Shown: positions 41,041-50,477 of the stretch, one piece after another
Position numbering within the stretch: the stretch's first letter is position 1
How the letters are laid out: every line of letters begins with the position of its first letter
NCBI RefSeq assembly: GCF_000315055.1
Contig: NZ_BAER01000074.1
Location: 1-64,000 of the forward strand
Source of the DNA: Paraglaciecola polaris LMG 21857
GTDB taxonomy: Bacteria > Pseudomonadota > Gammaproteobacteria > Enterobacterales > Alteromonadaceae
Direction of reading: 5' to 3'
Length of the DNA stretch: 64,000 nucleotides
The notes under the pieces: model-generated
Databases searched by the model: none
The model's input: only the letters and a program-made list of their open reading frames with translations
What the model was told of the DNA's origin: nothing
Position numbers and translations under genes: made by a program

Positions 41041-41271
41041 AATCAATCGATTATTTTTAGCTAAAATAATGAATTAGTGCCTTGCAAGTTATCAACATCA
41101 ATGCTCTAACGAGCAAACTGTGCAATTTACAACCAACCTGAAAATAGTGAGCCATATCAATCAATTAAGAGATAAAACCAGAGAACTCAACAAGGTTATC
41201 CACAGATTCAGTGGATAACACGCATATAAAAGCCGGTTATTGTGAATAACAGCCCACAATTTTGTGAATAA
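41041..41271. promoter_or_regulatory. Cluster of DnaA boxes with two IHF consensus sites
   Basis: Within 230 bases of a 488-base gene-free stretch (40993-41480) there are four DnaA-box matches: TTATCCACA at 41196-41204 on the + strand (perfect), TTATCCACT at 41210-41218 (minus, one mismatch), and TTATTCACA at 41241-41249 and 41263-41271 (minus, both fitting TTWTNCACA). Two exact matches to the IHF consensus WATCAANNNNTTR lie at 41041-41053 and 41155-41167. Five GATC sites flank the cluster. This resembles datA or DARS elements that control the DnaA-ATP level. Alternatively DnaA regulates the ACT-EIIA genes downstream. It is not next to dnaA or mnmG, so the main origin is unlikely. Confidence 0.6.
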
Positions 41272-41480
41272 GCAACAAATAAAAAAATACCGGGATCAAG
41301 CATTGCGATCAGCAAATAAACGATCTGTGCTGCTTATATCACCATGGTCTTACCAACCACCATTACCCTGGAAAATAAACCACAAAGCCCTTGCTGGGAT
41401 TAAATATTCAGCCATAAGTACTTGCGTTGTGCTCCAAAGACAGCAGAATAACACTTCACTCAACTGACAACGGATAGTTC

Positions 41481-41864
41481 ATGCCAAAACAAACCTTAGC
41501 CCTACATCCTGAACGTTTTTGCATTCACAGCCTAGATCACGACGCACCTATTCCCAATGAAGTGCTGCAAGCACCTATTTTCTTTATAAGCAAAACTGAA
41601 GATGAGCTAAGCGTTGTGGTGCCAGATAATGTGGCAATACAAAGTGAGGCCAGTGATGGTAATTGGCGCGCAATGGAGGTTTTAGGCCCGTTAAGTTTGT
41701 CTATGGTTGGCATTATGGCCAGTATTGGTTCGGTATTTGCAAAAGCCAATGTCAGTATCTTTGTGGTTTCTACCTTTGATACGGACTACTTTTTAATTAA
41801 ACATAATGATTTAGCGGCAGCAGTCGACGCCCTGCGCGGCGATGGCTACAAAGTGACCGAATAA
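41481..41864 (+). CDS. ACT-domain protein
   Basis: A 127-residue protein with a CASTOR-type ACT domain in its second half (about 62-125: LGPLSLSMVGIMASIGSVFA then a strand VSIFVVSTFDTDYFLI). Such small proteins bind amino acids or related ligands; none is known here. It ends 4 bases before an EIIA-like gene, so the two are probably cotranslated. The DnaA-box cluster lies 200 bases upstream. Confidence 0.8.
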   Translation: MPKQTLALHPERFCIHSLDHDAPIPNEVLQAPIFFISKTEDELSVVVPDNVAIQSEASDGNWRAMEVLGPLSLSMVGIMASIGSVFAKANVSIFVVSTFDTDYFLIKHNDLAAAVDALRGDGYKVTE

Positions 41865-41868
41865 ACGT

Positions 41869-42369
41869 TTGTTTACCTCTATCGTTAAATCATCACCTCC
41901 TGAGACCTATAAAAAAGCGCTGGCAGTTGGCAGTCCTATCTCAGGGAAAATTGTGCCTATGCAACAGCTACCCAACGCGTTATTTACCCACGGCATGTAT
42001 GGCGACGGAATCGCCATTGAGCCCTCAGGTTATCAACTTTACGCGCCATACACCGGTGTTATTACCTCTCTTCCCCATACGGGACATTGCATCACGCTCA
42101 CGGCCTCTAACGGTCTACGCTTTTATATGCAATTAGGGATGAACAGTCACACTATGCTAGGGGAAGGATTTAAACGGATTGCTAAAATTGGCCAGACATA
42201 TCAGGCAGGGGAAGTATTACTGGAGTTTGATTTAGTCAAAATGCGGCAGTCATTAGACAGTACATTGTGTCCATTCATGTTGCAAAACTGTCAAAAACTG
42301 TCTGCCATTCAAGGGCATTATCATCAGGTCATAGCAACACAAGATGTTGCTATGACCTTATTCATTTAA
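41869..42369 (+). CDS. EIIA-Glc-like protein lacking the phosphorylated histidine
   Basis: A 166-residue homologue of the PTS component EIIA-Glc (Crr): SPISGKIVPMQQLP, YGDGIAIEPSG and LGEGFKRIAKIGQ follow Crr closely. The auxiliary histidine (E. coli His75) is kept as His73 in TGHCITL, but the phosphorylated His90 in the FVHFG motif is Gln88 here (FYMQLG). It should therefore not carry phosphate from HPr, and may act as a sensor, a locked unphosphorylated mimic, or something else. The TTG at 41869 is the only in-frame start giving the full domain; its ribosome site is poor. It probably forms an operon with the ACT gene. Confidence 0.78.
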   Translation: MFTSIVKSSPPETYKKALAVGSPISGKIVPMQQLPNALFTHGMYGDGIAIEPSGYQLYAPYTGVITSLPHTGHCITLTASNGLRFYMQLGMNSHTMLGEGFKRIAKIGQTYQAGEVLLEFDLVKMRQSLDSTLCPFMLQNCQKLSAIQGHYHQVIATQDVAMTLFI

Positions 42370-42384
42370 TGCACCTATGCCTAC

Positions 42385-44640
42385 TTACACCGAGTAATGT
42401 TTGCTAACCGGTAGCGCCCGAATACGAGTTGATGAGGCATGATAAATCGCATTCACCACAGAGGCAGCAACAGGTGGCACTCCAGGCTCGCCCACACCAC
42501 CAGGAGCAGCGGTTGACTCAATGATATGGGTCACTATTTTAGGGCATTGATGCATGCGCAGCACGGTGTAGTCATGATAATTAGATTGCTGTACGGCCCC
42601 TTCTTTAATGGTAACTTCGCCCATTAAAGCGATGGATAAACCAAATATCATTGCCCCTTCTTGCTGAGATTTCACCCGGTCAGGGTTAACAACTCGCCCA
42701 GCATCAATAACAGAGTGCATCTCCAATACGCTGACTTTGTCGTTTTCCACTTTCACTTTAGTGGCCACTGCCACATAAGAGACAAAGCTGCGATGTACGC
42801 TTATCCCCCACCCTTCATTATCCCCAGCGGGCTGATCAGCGCCACTTTTGAGCATTAACTCATTCAGCACATGCTTTAAACGCTTCGTTTCTATAGGGAA
42901 GGTATCGTATGACTCGCCGTAGTTTTCATATTTGAAGCCCTGGGTTTTAGGATCAACAATACGGTCTTCGCCTAACAAGTTAAGCCACATTTTGGCGGTA
43001 CTCACCCCAGCTTTTTCAGCAACTTCATCCACAAATGAGCCAATAGCGAAGCCGTGCTGAATATTACTCACCGAGCGCATCCAGCCGATACGCACATGGG
43101 CCGGGGCTTTATGGGTTTCGCATGAAATATTCTCTATATCGAAGGGCACATCACCAAAACCAAGTGATAACTCTCCGGTTTGCGGTTCGTCCGTTGTGCC
43201 GGTAAATGTCCAGCTGATGCTAGGAAATGCTGTACGCTGCAACCAACTTGTTACCTTTCCGTTGTCGTCTAGGCCTGCCTGAAAATGCTGGGCACTGATG
43301 GCGTGATAATAACCATGTTGAATATCATCCTCTCGACTCCAAATCACTTTCACCGGCTTACCCGTTTGTTGTGCCAATATAGCCGCTTCGACAGAGAAAT
43401 CTGGTTTTGACTTACGGCCGAATCCCCCGCCCAATAAGGTGACATTAATTTTAACCTTGCTTTTGTCAATGCCCAGTGCGCCTGCCACGTTTTGTTGGGT
43501 TGATTGTGGTGTTTGGGTACATGCCCAAACTTCACAATGGCCGTCCTTAAACACGGCTGTCGCCGCTGGGGGCTCCATAGGAGCATGTACTAAATACGGT
43601 AAAGTATATGTGGCAGCGACTTTATGGCTAGCGTCGTCAAATGCTTGATATGCATCACCGGCTTGGCGAATGGGCTTGCCTTTTGTAACAATCCGCTCTT
43701 CAAGCTCGGCCAAATAGACATCAGAATCATGATTTTGATTATCCCCTAGCTCCCATTCGATATTTAATACCTTGCGACCTTGTAATGCTGACCAAGTATT
43801 GCTGGCTAATACCGCCACACCATTAAGGTTTTTAAACAATACCGGCATGCTTTGCTTCGGCATTTCGATCACGCTGATGACATTGGCGACATTAAGGGGG
43901 GCAGCCTTATCGAAGGTTTTTACACTCCCGCCAACCACGGGACAACGCTCAATACTGGCATACAACATACCGTCTAATTTGATGTCTTGGCCAAAGGTGG
44001 TGTTCCCGGTGAGCACGTCGGGCAAATCTACCGATGTCATCGGTTTACCAATAAACGTGAATTGATCCGGTGTCTTAAATGTGAGGTCTTGCACTTGAGG
44101 AGGGGTTAGCTTGCCTGCGGCACTGGCAAGTTCAGCAAAACTCAAGGTTTTACCTGTTGGTTTGTGCACTATCATGCCGTTTTCGGCAAAAACGTCGGAA
44201 ACCGCTACGCCCCATTTTTGCCCTGCGGCTTGCTCAAGCATCGCCCTTGCCGTGGCCCCCATTTCACGCATGGTGCTATAAAAACGACGAATAGAGCGAG
44301 AGCCATCGGTATTTTGACTACCGTATGCTTCATCTGCTAATCCTTGCACAACATTCACTTTTGACCAATCTGCACATAACTCATCGGCCACGATTTGCGG
44401 AATACCAGTACGCACACCTTGACCCATTTCACTACGGTGACAAACAATGTTTACTGTGCCGTCATCGTCAATGCTCACAAACAAATTGAGTGAATTGGAA
44501 CCAACCACCTCGCTTGAGTCTGCCCACGCAGGTGACATACTAGGTAACACAGCGCCTAAAACAAAGGCGCCGCCCGCAATACTGGTATAACGCAGGAAAT
44601 CACGACGGCTAACCGATTTAATTTCGTTTTGACGACTCAT
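42385..44640 (-). CDS. Molybdenum hydroxylase large subunit, IorB/aldehyde oxidoreductase type
   Basis: A 751-residue xanthine oxidase-family subunit binding the molybdopterin cytosine dinucleotide cofactor. A twin-arginine signal ([10 protein letters not shown]) at about 10-45 marks Tat export to the periplasm. The duplicated a/b hammerhead and Mo-binding domains of IorB-like proteins follow; the active-site glutamate is in [10 protein letters not shown] near the end. Family members oxidise isoquinoline, nicotinate or aldehydes; the substrate is not evident. It overlaps the 2Fe-2S subunit gene by 4 bases and ends a seven-gene minus-strand run. Confidence 0.88.
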   Translation of the reverse strand: MSRQNEIKSVSRRDFLRYTSIAGGAFVLGAVLPSMSPAWADSSEVVGSNSLNLFVSIDDDGTVNIVCHRSEMGQGVRTGIPQIVADELCADWSKVNVVQGLADEAYGSQNTDGSRSIRRFYSTMREMGATARAMLEQAAGQKWGVAVSDVFAENGMIVHKPTGKTLSFAELASAAGKLTPPQVQDLTFKTPDQFTFIGKPMTSVDLPDVLTGNTTFGQDIKLDGMLYASIERCPVVGGSVKTFDKAAPLNVANVISVIEMPKQSMPVLFKNLNGVAVLASNTWSALQGRKVLNIEWELGDNQNHDSDVYLAELEERIVTKGKPIRQAGDAYQAFDDASHKVAATYTLPYLVHAPMEPPAATAVFKDGHCEVWACTQTPQSTQQNVAGALGIDKSKVKINVTLLGGGFGRKSKPDFSVEAAILAQQTGKPVKVIWSREDDIQHGYYHAISAQHFQAGLDDNGKVTSWLQRTAFPSISWTFTGTTDEPQTGELSLGFGDVPFDIENISCETHKAPAHVRIGWMRSVSNIQHGFAIGSFVDEVAEKAGVSTAKMWLNLLGEDRIVDPKTQGFKYENYGESYDTFPIETKRLKHVLNELMLKSGADQPAGDNEGWGISVHRSFVSYVAVATKVKVENDKVSVLEMHSVIDAGRVVNPDRVKSQQEGAMIFGLSIALMGEVTIKEGAVQQSNYHDYTVLRMHQCPKIVTHIIESTAAPGGVGEPGVPPVAASVVNAIYHASSTRIRALPVSKHYSV

Positions 44641-45137
44641 GCCTGACCTCCAACGTTTTTACCCAATGTATAATTAAAACTGGTTTGGCTACTTTTAGCG
44701 GCACTTTTAATGGCAGCTTTAATACGAGGATAGGTGCCACAGCGACAAATATTGCCCTGCATATAGTTATCGATAGTTTCATCGTCCGGGTTAGGATGCT
44801 CGTTCAATAACGCCACTGCACTCATGATTTGCCCTGATTGGCAGTAACCACATTGGGGTACGTTATGCTCAAGCCAAGCCTGTTGTACAGGGTGGCTAGC
44901 ATCGTCCGACAACCCTTCGATGGTGCTGACTTCTTTGTCTGCAATTGCCGCTAATGGCATGACACATGAACGAATAGGTTGGCCGTCAAGATGCACAGTA
45001 CATGCACCGCACTGCGCCATGCCGCAACCAAATTTGGTGCCTGTCATCCCTAAAATGTCACGCAACGCCCACAGCAGTGGCATGTTGGGATCCACATCAA
45101 TCTCTACGGGTTTATTGTTCAAACTAAAACGAATCAT
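44637..45137 (-). CDS. Molybdenum hydroxylase 2Fe-2S subunit, IorA type
   Basis: A 166-residue subunit with two 2Fe-2S clusters: the plant ferredoxin type in [16 protein letters not shown] (about 40-60) and the alpha-helical type with CGYCQSG and [11 protein letters not shown] (about 97-137). It passes electrons from the Mo centre to an outside acceptor, often a cytochrome c; no cytochrome gene is in this operon. It has no signal peptide and is presumably exported by Tat together with the large subunit. Confidence 0.9.
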   Translation of the reverse strand: MIRFSLNNKPVEIDVDPNMPLLWALRDILGMTGTKFGCGMAQCGACTVHLDGQPIRSCVMPLAAIADKEVSTIEGLSDDASHPVQQAWLEHNVPQCGYCQSGQIMSAVALLNEHPNPDDETIDNYMQGNICRCGTYPRIKAAIKSAAKSSQTSFNYTLGKNVGGQA

Positions 45138-45184
45138 TTAACACTCCATTCTGGTGGTATTGTGTGATGCTCAAACGCCTGAAC

Positions 45185-45781
45185 TTAATCGGCAGATTGT
45201 CGCCAGTTGGCGAGATCACGTTGCGTGTCTATATCGTACTTTGCATCAGGCAAATCCACTGACACAACCTCTTGTATATGCTGCTGTATTATTTTGCGTG
45301 CGCCACTGTCAGCCTGCAGTGTCATAAGTTGAGCAAAGTAACAACGGGGGAAAATAACTGGCGCCCCCAATATGCCGTTATAGCTAGCAGAAATTATTTT
45401 GTTAGGGGCACTTTCACAATGATGCAACATAGTTTCCATGTGCTCACGTCCTAATGCCACTTGATCAGCCAAAGTGACTAATAAATGGGACGACTCACGG
45501 TTCACGTTATGCACCCCAAACGCCAGTGTTGCCCCCATGCCCTTGTGCCAGTCAGAGCATAAATGTGCAGTAACATAATGTGGCAACACGGGGCTAATAC
45601 GTTCGGCATTGGCGCCCAAGATAACGTTAAATTCAGATAACAAGGTACACAATGAACCGCTGCCAGTAAGCTGGTTTAATGTACGCAGCAACATGGGTTG
45701 CCCGTTTATGTCTGCCAACTGTTTTATCCCAGTAAAACGCTTGCTTTGACCACCTGCAAGCATCAATGCAGAAATTTTCAT
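45185..45781 (-). CDS. mocA: MocA/MobA-like molybdopterin nucleotidyltransferase
   Basis: A 198-residue nucleotidyltransferase. The N-terminal LMLAGGQSKRF loop with a lysine in GIKQLADINGQPML is the NTP-binding signature of the MobA/MocA/IspD fold. MocA makes the cytosine dinucleotide form of molybdopterin required by xanthine oxidase-family enzymes, fitting the large subunit encoded downstream. It overlaps xdhC by 4 bases. Whether it uses CTP is inferred from context. Confidence 0.8.
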   Translation of the reverse strand: MKISALMLAGGQSKRFTGIKQLADINGQPMLLRTLNQLTGSGSLCTLLSEFNVILGANAERISPVLPHYVTAHLCSDWHKGMGATLAFGVHNVNRESSHLLVTLADQVALGREHMETMLHHCESAPNKIISASYNGILGAPVIFPRCYFAQLMTLQADSGARKIIQQHIQEVVSVDLPDAKYDIDTQRDLANWRQSAD

Positions 45782-46764
45782 GCTGTTAATATGCCACTAA
45801 TCGACTGGCCATCTTGTTGTTCAATAAAGGCATGGGCCTCAGATAACATAGATAACGCAATAGACTCTGGTAATTCACCCCCTAACCGCAGCCCCACAGG
45901 GTTAGCTAACGGCTTCACTAATTGTTCTCTCGTCATTGGCATCAACTCCAGCACCCTATCAGTGCGATGTGTTGGCCCCAACATGCCTACATATTTAGCA
46001 CTACTGCTTTGCACTAATGCCAAAGACTGAGCATCTAATTTGATGTTGTGCGTCATGATAATAGCCATATCAATTTGCTGTAGCCATGGGCTCTGCGTAA
46101 GGGAGTCAATGGCGTGTCGAACAAGGCTCACACTGGCATCAAAGTGGCCGTCTCTGGCATAACTGGTTCGTGGGTCGACTAAGGTAATTTGCCATCCCAA
46201 TTGCAGTGCAATCGCCACCACTGGACGAGCATCCACACCGCCACCAAATACAGCAAGATGGGGAGCCGGTTTGAGGACCTGACTAAACATGCCCGGTTTT
46301 GATATTGCTTGATGCTCAGGGTTTGCAATAGTTAAGCTGTTTTGTGGCAATTGTTCGTCGATAATCTGACAATACTCCACAGCTTGATTGTCTTCCAATA
46401 ACCCGTAAAGATTATCTAGCTGTAAATAATGATTATTGTTGTCCACTGGCTGCAATAAAATACGCACCATACCGCCACAACCAATGCCCAACTTCCAGGC
46501 TAAGTCTTCTTCTTCACGCATATCATATTCAACAATACGATTACGCCCTGAATCCCAACAACGACGAGCCTGCAACATAATATCTGATTCAAGACAACCG
46601 CCGCTGAGCAAACCATAATATTGCCCTAGGTCGTTGATCATCATCATGGCACCGGCCTTTCTATATGACGAACCATCGGTTTCGATAATGGTCGCCAAAA
46701 CCCATTTCTGCGTGTCTTTACTGGCACGCCACTGCTTTAATAACTGGTTTAATCGGTTTGCCAC
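45778..46764 (-). CDS. XdhC/CoxF-type molybdenum cofactor insertion protein
   Basis: A 328-residue protein. The N-terminal XdhC/CoxI domain (about 10-80; LSGGCLESDI) is followed by a Rossmann-type XdhC domain (about 160-310; FGGGVDARPVVAIALQLGW). XdhC binds the cofactor, protects it, and assists sulfuration and insertion into the apo-hydroxylase. The GTG start lies only 6 bases from the end of the RDD gene. It is paired with mocA and iorAB-like genes in one transcription unit. Confidence 0.87.
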   Translation of the reverse strand: MANRLNQLLKQWRASKDTQKWVLATIIETDGSSYRKAGAMMMINDLGQYYGLLSGGCLESDIMLQARRCWDSGRNRIVEYDMREEEDLAWKLGIGCGGMVRILLQPVDNNNHYLQLDNLYGLLEDNQAVEYCQIIDEQLPQNSLTIANPEHQAISKPGMFSQVLKPAPHLAVFGGGVDARPVVAIALQLGWQITLVDPRTSYARDGHFDASVSLVRHAIDSLTQSPWLQQIDMAIIMTHNIKLDAQSLALVQSSSAKYVGMLGPTHRTDRVLELMPMTREQLVKPLANPVGLRLGGELPESIALSMLSEAHAFIEQQDGQSISGILTA

Positions 46765-46770
46765 TCAGGG

Positions 46771-48065
46771 TTACTCTTTTTCTGATGATACATTTTCAGG
46801 AGAAACAGACGCTTGTTCAAAAGGCTCTCTGTGTTTACGTAAATCGATAACTAATGTTTCGGATATTTTATCTTGTATCGCTTGGCGGTTCGGATCCCAA
46901 TAAATCTGCAAAAATCCTAATAAACCGGTGGCGAAGCCCGCACCGTAACCACCGTAACGCCCAAAGCTTTCCCACAAATTCAAGCTGCTGCCATCCAGTT
47001 TAATAACCCGAATGCCGAGCAACCGTTTACCTGGGGTTTGCCCCGTCCACCAGGCGGTAAAAATACTAAAATAAAACGCCGCCCAACCAAATCCCAAACC
47101 AAGATCAGCGGCGACTCCTTGCACCCACGCCAAAATACTCGGCGGGGAATTACCTTGAGTCTTTGGTCCTTCTATTTCAGTCAAGGTATCAAAAAAAGTC
47201 TGGGCTTTTTCTGTCTTTGTTTTTTTGTCCGTTTCCGCGTTCGGCTCATTCACTTCGTGCTTTTGCGGCTCTACCGCTTTGTCAAAGTCGATACTTTGCA
47301 CAGCCGTATCCTGGGTATGAGGTAGTTCTTTTTCAACCGTTTGATAATGCCGTTCATAGACTTGTGTCATGGCGACGTCGAGTTGATTTTGCTGTTGAGG
47401 CGTTAAATCGACACTGACCGCATCGCCATATTCACTCAACACTTTTTCCGCTACGTCCTTTGTTAAGGGTAATGACGCTAAATCTCGTGCGAGTTTTTCA
47501 CCCACTTGGGTCCAGCACAACAAAGGTTCAATGCACTTGCCATACGCGATATTTTTAGCGACCCTTTTGGTTTCCAGTAAATACTTAGCGGTCAATCCGA
47601 TTAACGCCAAGTCGTCAGGATTGTCTAACTTAAGCTCCCGAAACTCGCCCTCTTCCACTAATTGTGCACGGACTTGTTGACTCTCATCAGGTGTGTCAAT
47701 CACATCCCCAATAAACTCAATTGCTTTTGCCGCGATAAGAAACACCAAGATAGCCGTGATAAAACGCAGAGAGATACGCGCCAAATTAAAACGTTCTTTT
47801 GCTTAAGGCGATTACCCGCACGAAAAAATGTTACCGCCGCGACCAAGGCCAGAAGTACATCACTGGCTTGGCTTAACAGGCCAATTAATGCCACATCGAC
47901 TAACAGAGCAATGCCACGTTTTAGTGGACGCGCTAAAGGCGTGCCAAAAAGTGATTTCGACACGTGAAAGGCATAGGGGGTAACAATATTTCGAGTTTCG
48001 TGCTGACTTAATTGAGAGGGATCAATGGGCGTATGTTCTAACGATGCTCGTGTTGGTTCGCTCAC
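46771..48065 (-). pseudogene. RDD-family membrane protein gene with a one-base frameshift
   Basis: The 5' frame (48065-47700) encodes the first RDD helices (PLKRGIALLVDVALIGLLSQ) and goes out of frame near 47791-47800; the other frame carries on from there (RFNLARISLRF) to 46771. One extra A in AAAGAACG would restore LKQKKRFNL and a protein of about 430 residues. Between the second helix and the last RDD helices (TPGKRLLGIRVIKLDG) is an unusual soluble segment of about 200 mostly charged residues. The gene lies 13 bases from the VWA gene and 6 from xdhC. The frameshift may be a sequence error, because both halves are otherwise intact. Confidence 0.8.
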
Positions 48066-48078
48066 GCGCCCACCTTAT

Positions 48079-49257
48079 TTATTTTTTGTGTAGCGCTTTT
48101 ATCCCTTCTCCGAGGCCATCAATCGTCAACGGAAACATGCGCTGTTCCATAATGTCCTGCATAATACCGATAGACGCATAGTAATTCCAATATTGTTGTG
48201 GCTGAGGATTTAGCCAAATACCCTGTTTGAAGTGTTGCAAAATACGCCCCATCCATATGGCACCCGGTTCTTCATTCCAATGTTCAACACTGCCGCCAGG
48301 ATAGGTTATTTCGTAAGGTCCCATAGTCGCGTCCCCCACAAAAATCACCTTATAGTCAGAGCCGTATTTATGAATAACATCAAACACCGACATGGTTTCC
48401 TTACCTCGGCGTTTATTGTCTTTCCATACACCTTCATACAAACAATTATGAAAATAAAAGTACTCTAAATGTTTGAACTCGGTATGAGCCGCTGAAAATA
48501 GCTCCTCACATTCTTTAATATGTGCATCCATAGAGCCGCCCACATCAAAAAACATCAACACTTTAATGGCATTGCGCCGGATCGGCATCATTTGAATATC
48601 AAGCAAGCCAGCATTTTTGGCTGTACCCTCAATCGTGTGGGGCATATCCAGCTCTTCACTGGTGCCGCTACGGGCAAATTTGCGCAATTTTCTAAGGGCA
48701 ATTTTGATGTTACGCGTTCCCAACTCAACGTTACCAGCTAAGTCTCTAAACTCGCGCTTGTCCCACACTTTAGCCGCAGAAAAATTGCGGTTTTTATCTT
48801 GCCCTATGCGCACACCCTCAGGATTGTAACCATTGGCACCAAAAGGTGATGTGCCGCCAGTACCTACCCATTTATTGCCGCCTTCGTGGCGTTTTTCTTG
48901 CTCCGCCAGGCGTTCTTTGAGGGTTTTCATGAGCTCATCTAAGCCACCGAGCGCCTTGATTTTAGCTTTTTCTTCTTCACTAAAATGCCGCTCAATCTCT
49001 TTGCGTAACCATTCCTCGGGTATGTCTTTGCCAAACAAATCAATTTGCTGCACCCCTTCGAAATAATCGGCAAAGGCGCGGTCAAACTTGTCGTACTGAC
49101 TTTCATCTTTTACCAAACACAAACGTGCCAAGTAATAAAATGCCTCAATGTCGGCAAATACCACCCCTTGCTGCAACGCGCTAAGCAAGTCCATCAATTC
49201 GCTCAAACTGACTTTGAGTTGGTGTTCTCTTAGTTTAAAAAAGAAATCAACTAACAT
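48079..49257 (-). CDS. CoxE-like VWA-domain protein
   Basis: A 392-residue protein with an N-terminal helical region and a C-terminal von Willebrand A domain (about 225-385) with a MIDAS-like motif in FFDVGGSMDAHI. It matches the CoxE-like family, partners of MoxR/CoxD ATPases. In CO dehydrogenase clusters CoxD and CoxE mature the Mo/Cu site of the hydroxylase. Here the ATG overlaps the MoxR stop by one base, and the molybdenum hydroxylase genes lie downstream. A role in maturing that enzyme is inferred from this. Confidence 0.87.
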   Translation of the reverse strand: MLVDFFFKLREHQLKVSLSELMDLLSALQQGVVFADIEAFYYLARLCLVKDESQYDKFDRAFADYFEGVQQIDLFGKDIPEEWLRKEIERHFSEEEKAKIKALGGLDELMKTLKERLAEQEKRHEGGNKWVGTGGTSPFGANGYNPEGVRIGQDKNRNFSAAKVWDKREFRDLAGNVELGTRNIKIALRKLRKFARSGTSEELDMPHTIEGTAKNAGLLDIQMMPIRRNAIKVLMFFDVGGSMDAHIKECEELFSAAHTEFKHLEYFYFHNCLYEGVWKDNKRRGKETMSVFDVIHKYGSDYKVIFVGDATMGPYEITYPGGSVEHWNEEPGAIWMGRILQHFKQGIWLNPQPQQYWNYYASIGIMQDIMEQRMFPLTIDGLGEGIKALHKK

Positions 49258-50093
49258 TAGCGACGCGCCATGAATACCAACTTTTCAAAAAGATGAATGT
49301 CTTGCTCATTCTTTAACAACGCACCGTAAAGCGGTGGTATGGCTTTTTTGCTGTCTTTTTCGCGCAGGGCTTCAGGGGAGATATCTTCTGCAACCAAGAG
49401 CTTCAACCAATCGATTAGCTCAGACGTAGACGGTTTTTTCTTCAAGCCAGGAATATCACGTAAATTGAAAAACGACTCTAGCGCTTGATTCAACAAATCT
49501 TTTTTAATCTCGGGGAAATGCACATCCACGATCCGGCGCATCTCTTCTTGGTCAGGGAATTGAATATAGTGAAAGAAACAACGGCGTAAAAACGCATCAG
49601 GCAGCTCTTTTTCATTATTAGAAGTGATGATCACGATAGGACGCTGCACCGCTTTAACGGTTTCCCGAGTCTCGTAAACAAAAAATTCCATTTTATCCAA
49701 TTCTTGCAGCAAATCGTTTGGAAATTCAATATCCGCTTTATCAATTTCATCAATCAATAAAACCGGGCGACCAGTGTTTTCAAAGGCGTGCCACAGCTTA
49801 CCTTTGACAATGTAGTTTTTAATATCGTGAACTTTGTCGTCACCCAACTGAGAATCTCGTAAGCGAGATACAGCATCATATTCGTATAATCCTTGCTGCG
49901 CTTTGGTGGTCGATTTTATATGCCATTGAATTAATTCGGTCCCTAAGCTGGCGGCTAACTCTTCAGCTAACATGGTTTTACCCGTGCCTGGCTCCCCTTT
50001 AATCAATAAAGGACGTTCTAGGGTAATTGCAGCATTGACCGCAAGTCGTAGTTCATCGCTGGCGATATAATTACTCGTTCCATTAAAAGACAT
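49257..50093 (-). CDS. MoxR/CoxD-type AAA+ ATPase
   Basis: A 278-residue ATPase with Walker A GEPGTGKT (about 34-41), Walker B LLIDEIDKAD, sensor 1 ITSNNEKELPDAFLRRCF. The ATG at 50093 follows GAGG by 5-6 bases and is better than a start five codons upstream. MoxR ATPases act as chaperones with VWA partners to insert cofactors or activate enzymes. It is the first gene of the run of seven minus-strand genes to iorB. Confidence 0.9.
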   Translation of the reverse strand: MSFNGTSNYIASDELRLAVNAAITLERPLLIKGEPGTGKTMLAEELAASLGTELIQWHIKSTTKAQQGLYEYDAVSRLRDSQLGDDKVHDIKNYIVKGKLWHAFENTGRPVLLIDEIDKADIEFPNDLLQELDKMEFFVYETRETVKAVQRPIVIITSNNEKELPDAFLRRCFFHYIQFPDQEEMRRIVDVHFPEIKKDLLNQALESFFNLRDIPGLKKKPSTSELIDWLKLLVAEDISPEALREKDSKKAIPPLYGALLKNEQDIHLFEKLVFMARR

Positions 50094-50477
50094 CAATACC
50101 TCGTACATATATTTAAGTGAGAGAAGACAACCTTGGCCGTCTAGACATTATTTGTTACGTTCAATAGCACCGTTAACTGAACTGGCACTACTTACGACTG
50201 TCGTTAATTATGCAATAGTTAACCGTGAGCCACGGTCAAATACCAATGAATAATTCTTAGTGTTAACTATTTCCATAAGATATAGCGAAAAAGCACTTTG
50301 AATTTACTCACTTCGCCTTAATCTTAGTAACCTGCCCCTTTGGTTTAAACAGACCTAAGGTATTTGACAGACCCGAGATATAAAACAAAAGTGCCGTTAA
50401 CTAAAATGTACAAATCTACGTTATTGTTTTAAAGACGTAACCATTAGGCACCATCAAGACTTCAGAAAGGAAAATTT
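50094..50477. other. Divergent region between MoxR and cysK
   Basis: 384 AT-rich bases with the promoters of the MoxR operon and cysK. AGAAAGGAAAA precedes the cysK ATG. I see no gene or clear CysB site. Confidence 0.5.

Noticed and set aside
41041-41325. Chromosome replication origin
   Set aside because: DnaA boxes, IHF and GATC sites are present, but no dnaA, dnaN, mnmG, mioC or rpmH is nearby and no clear AT-rich unwinding repeats are seen.
41264-41467. Open frame of 67 codons in the DnaA-box region
   Set aside because: It starts inside a DnaA box, has no ribosome site and a composition unlike protein.
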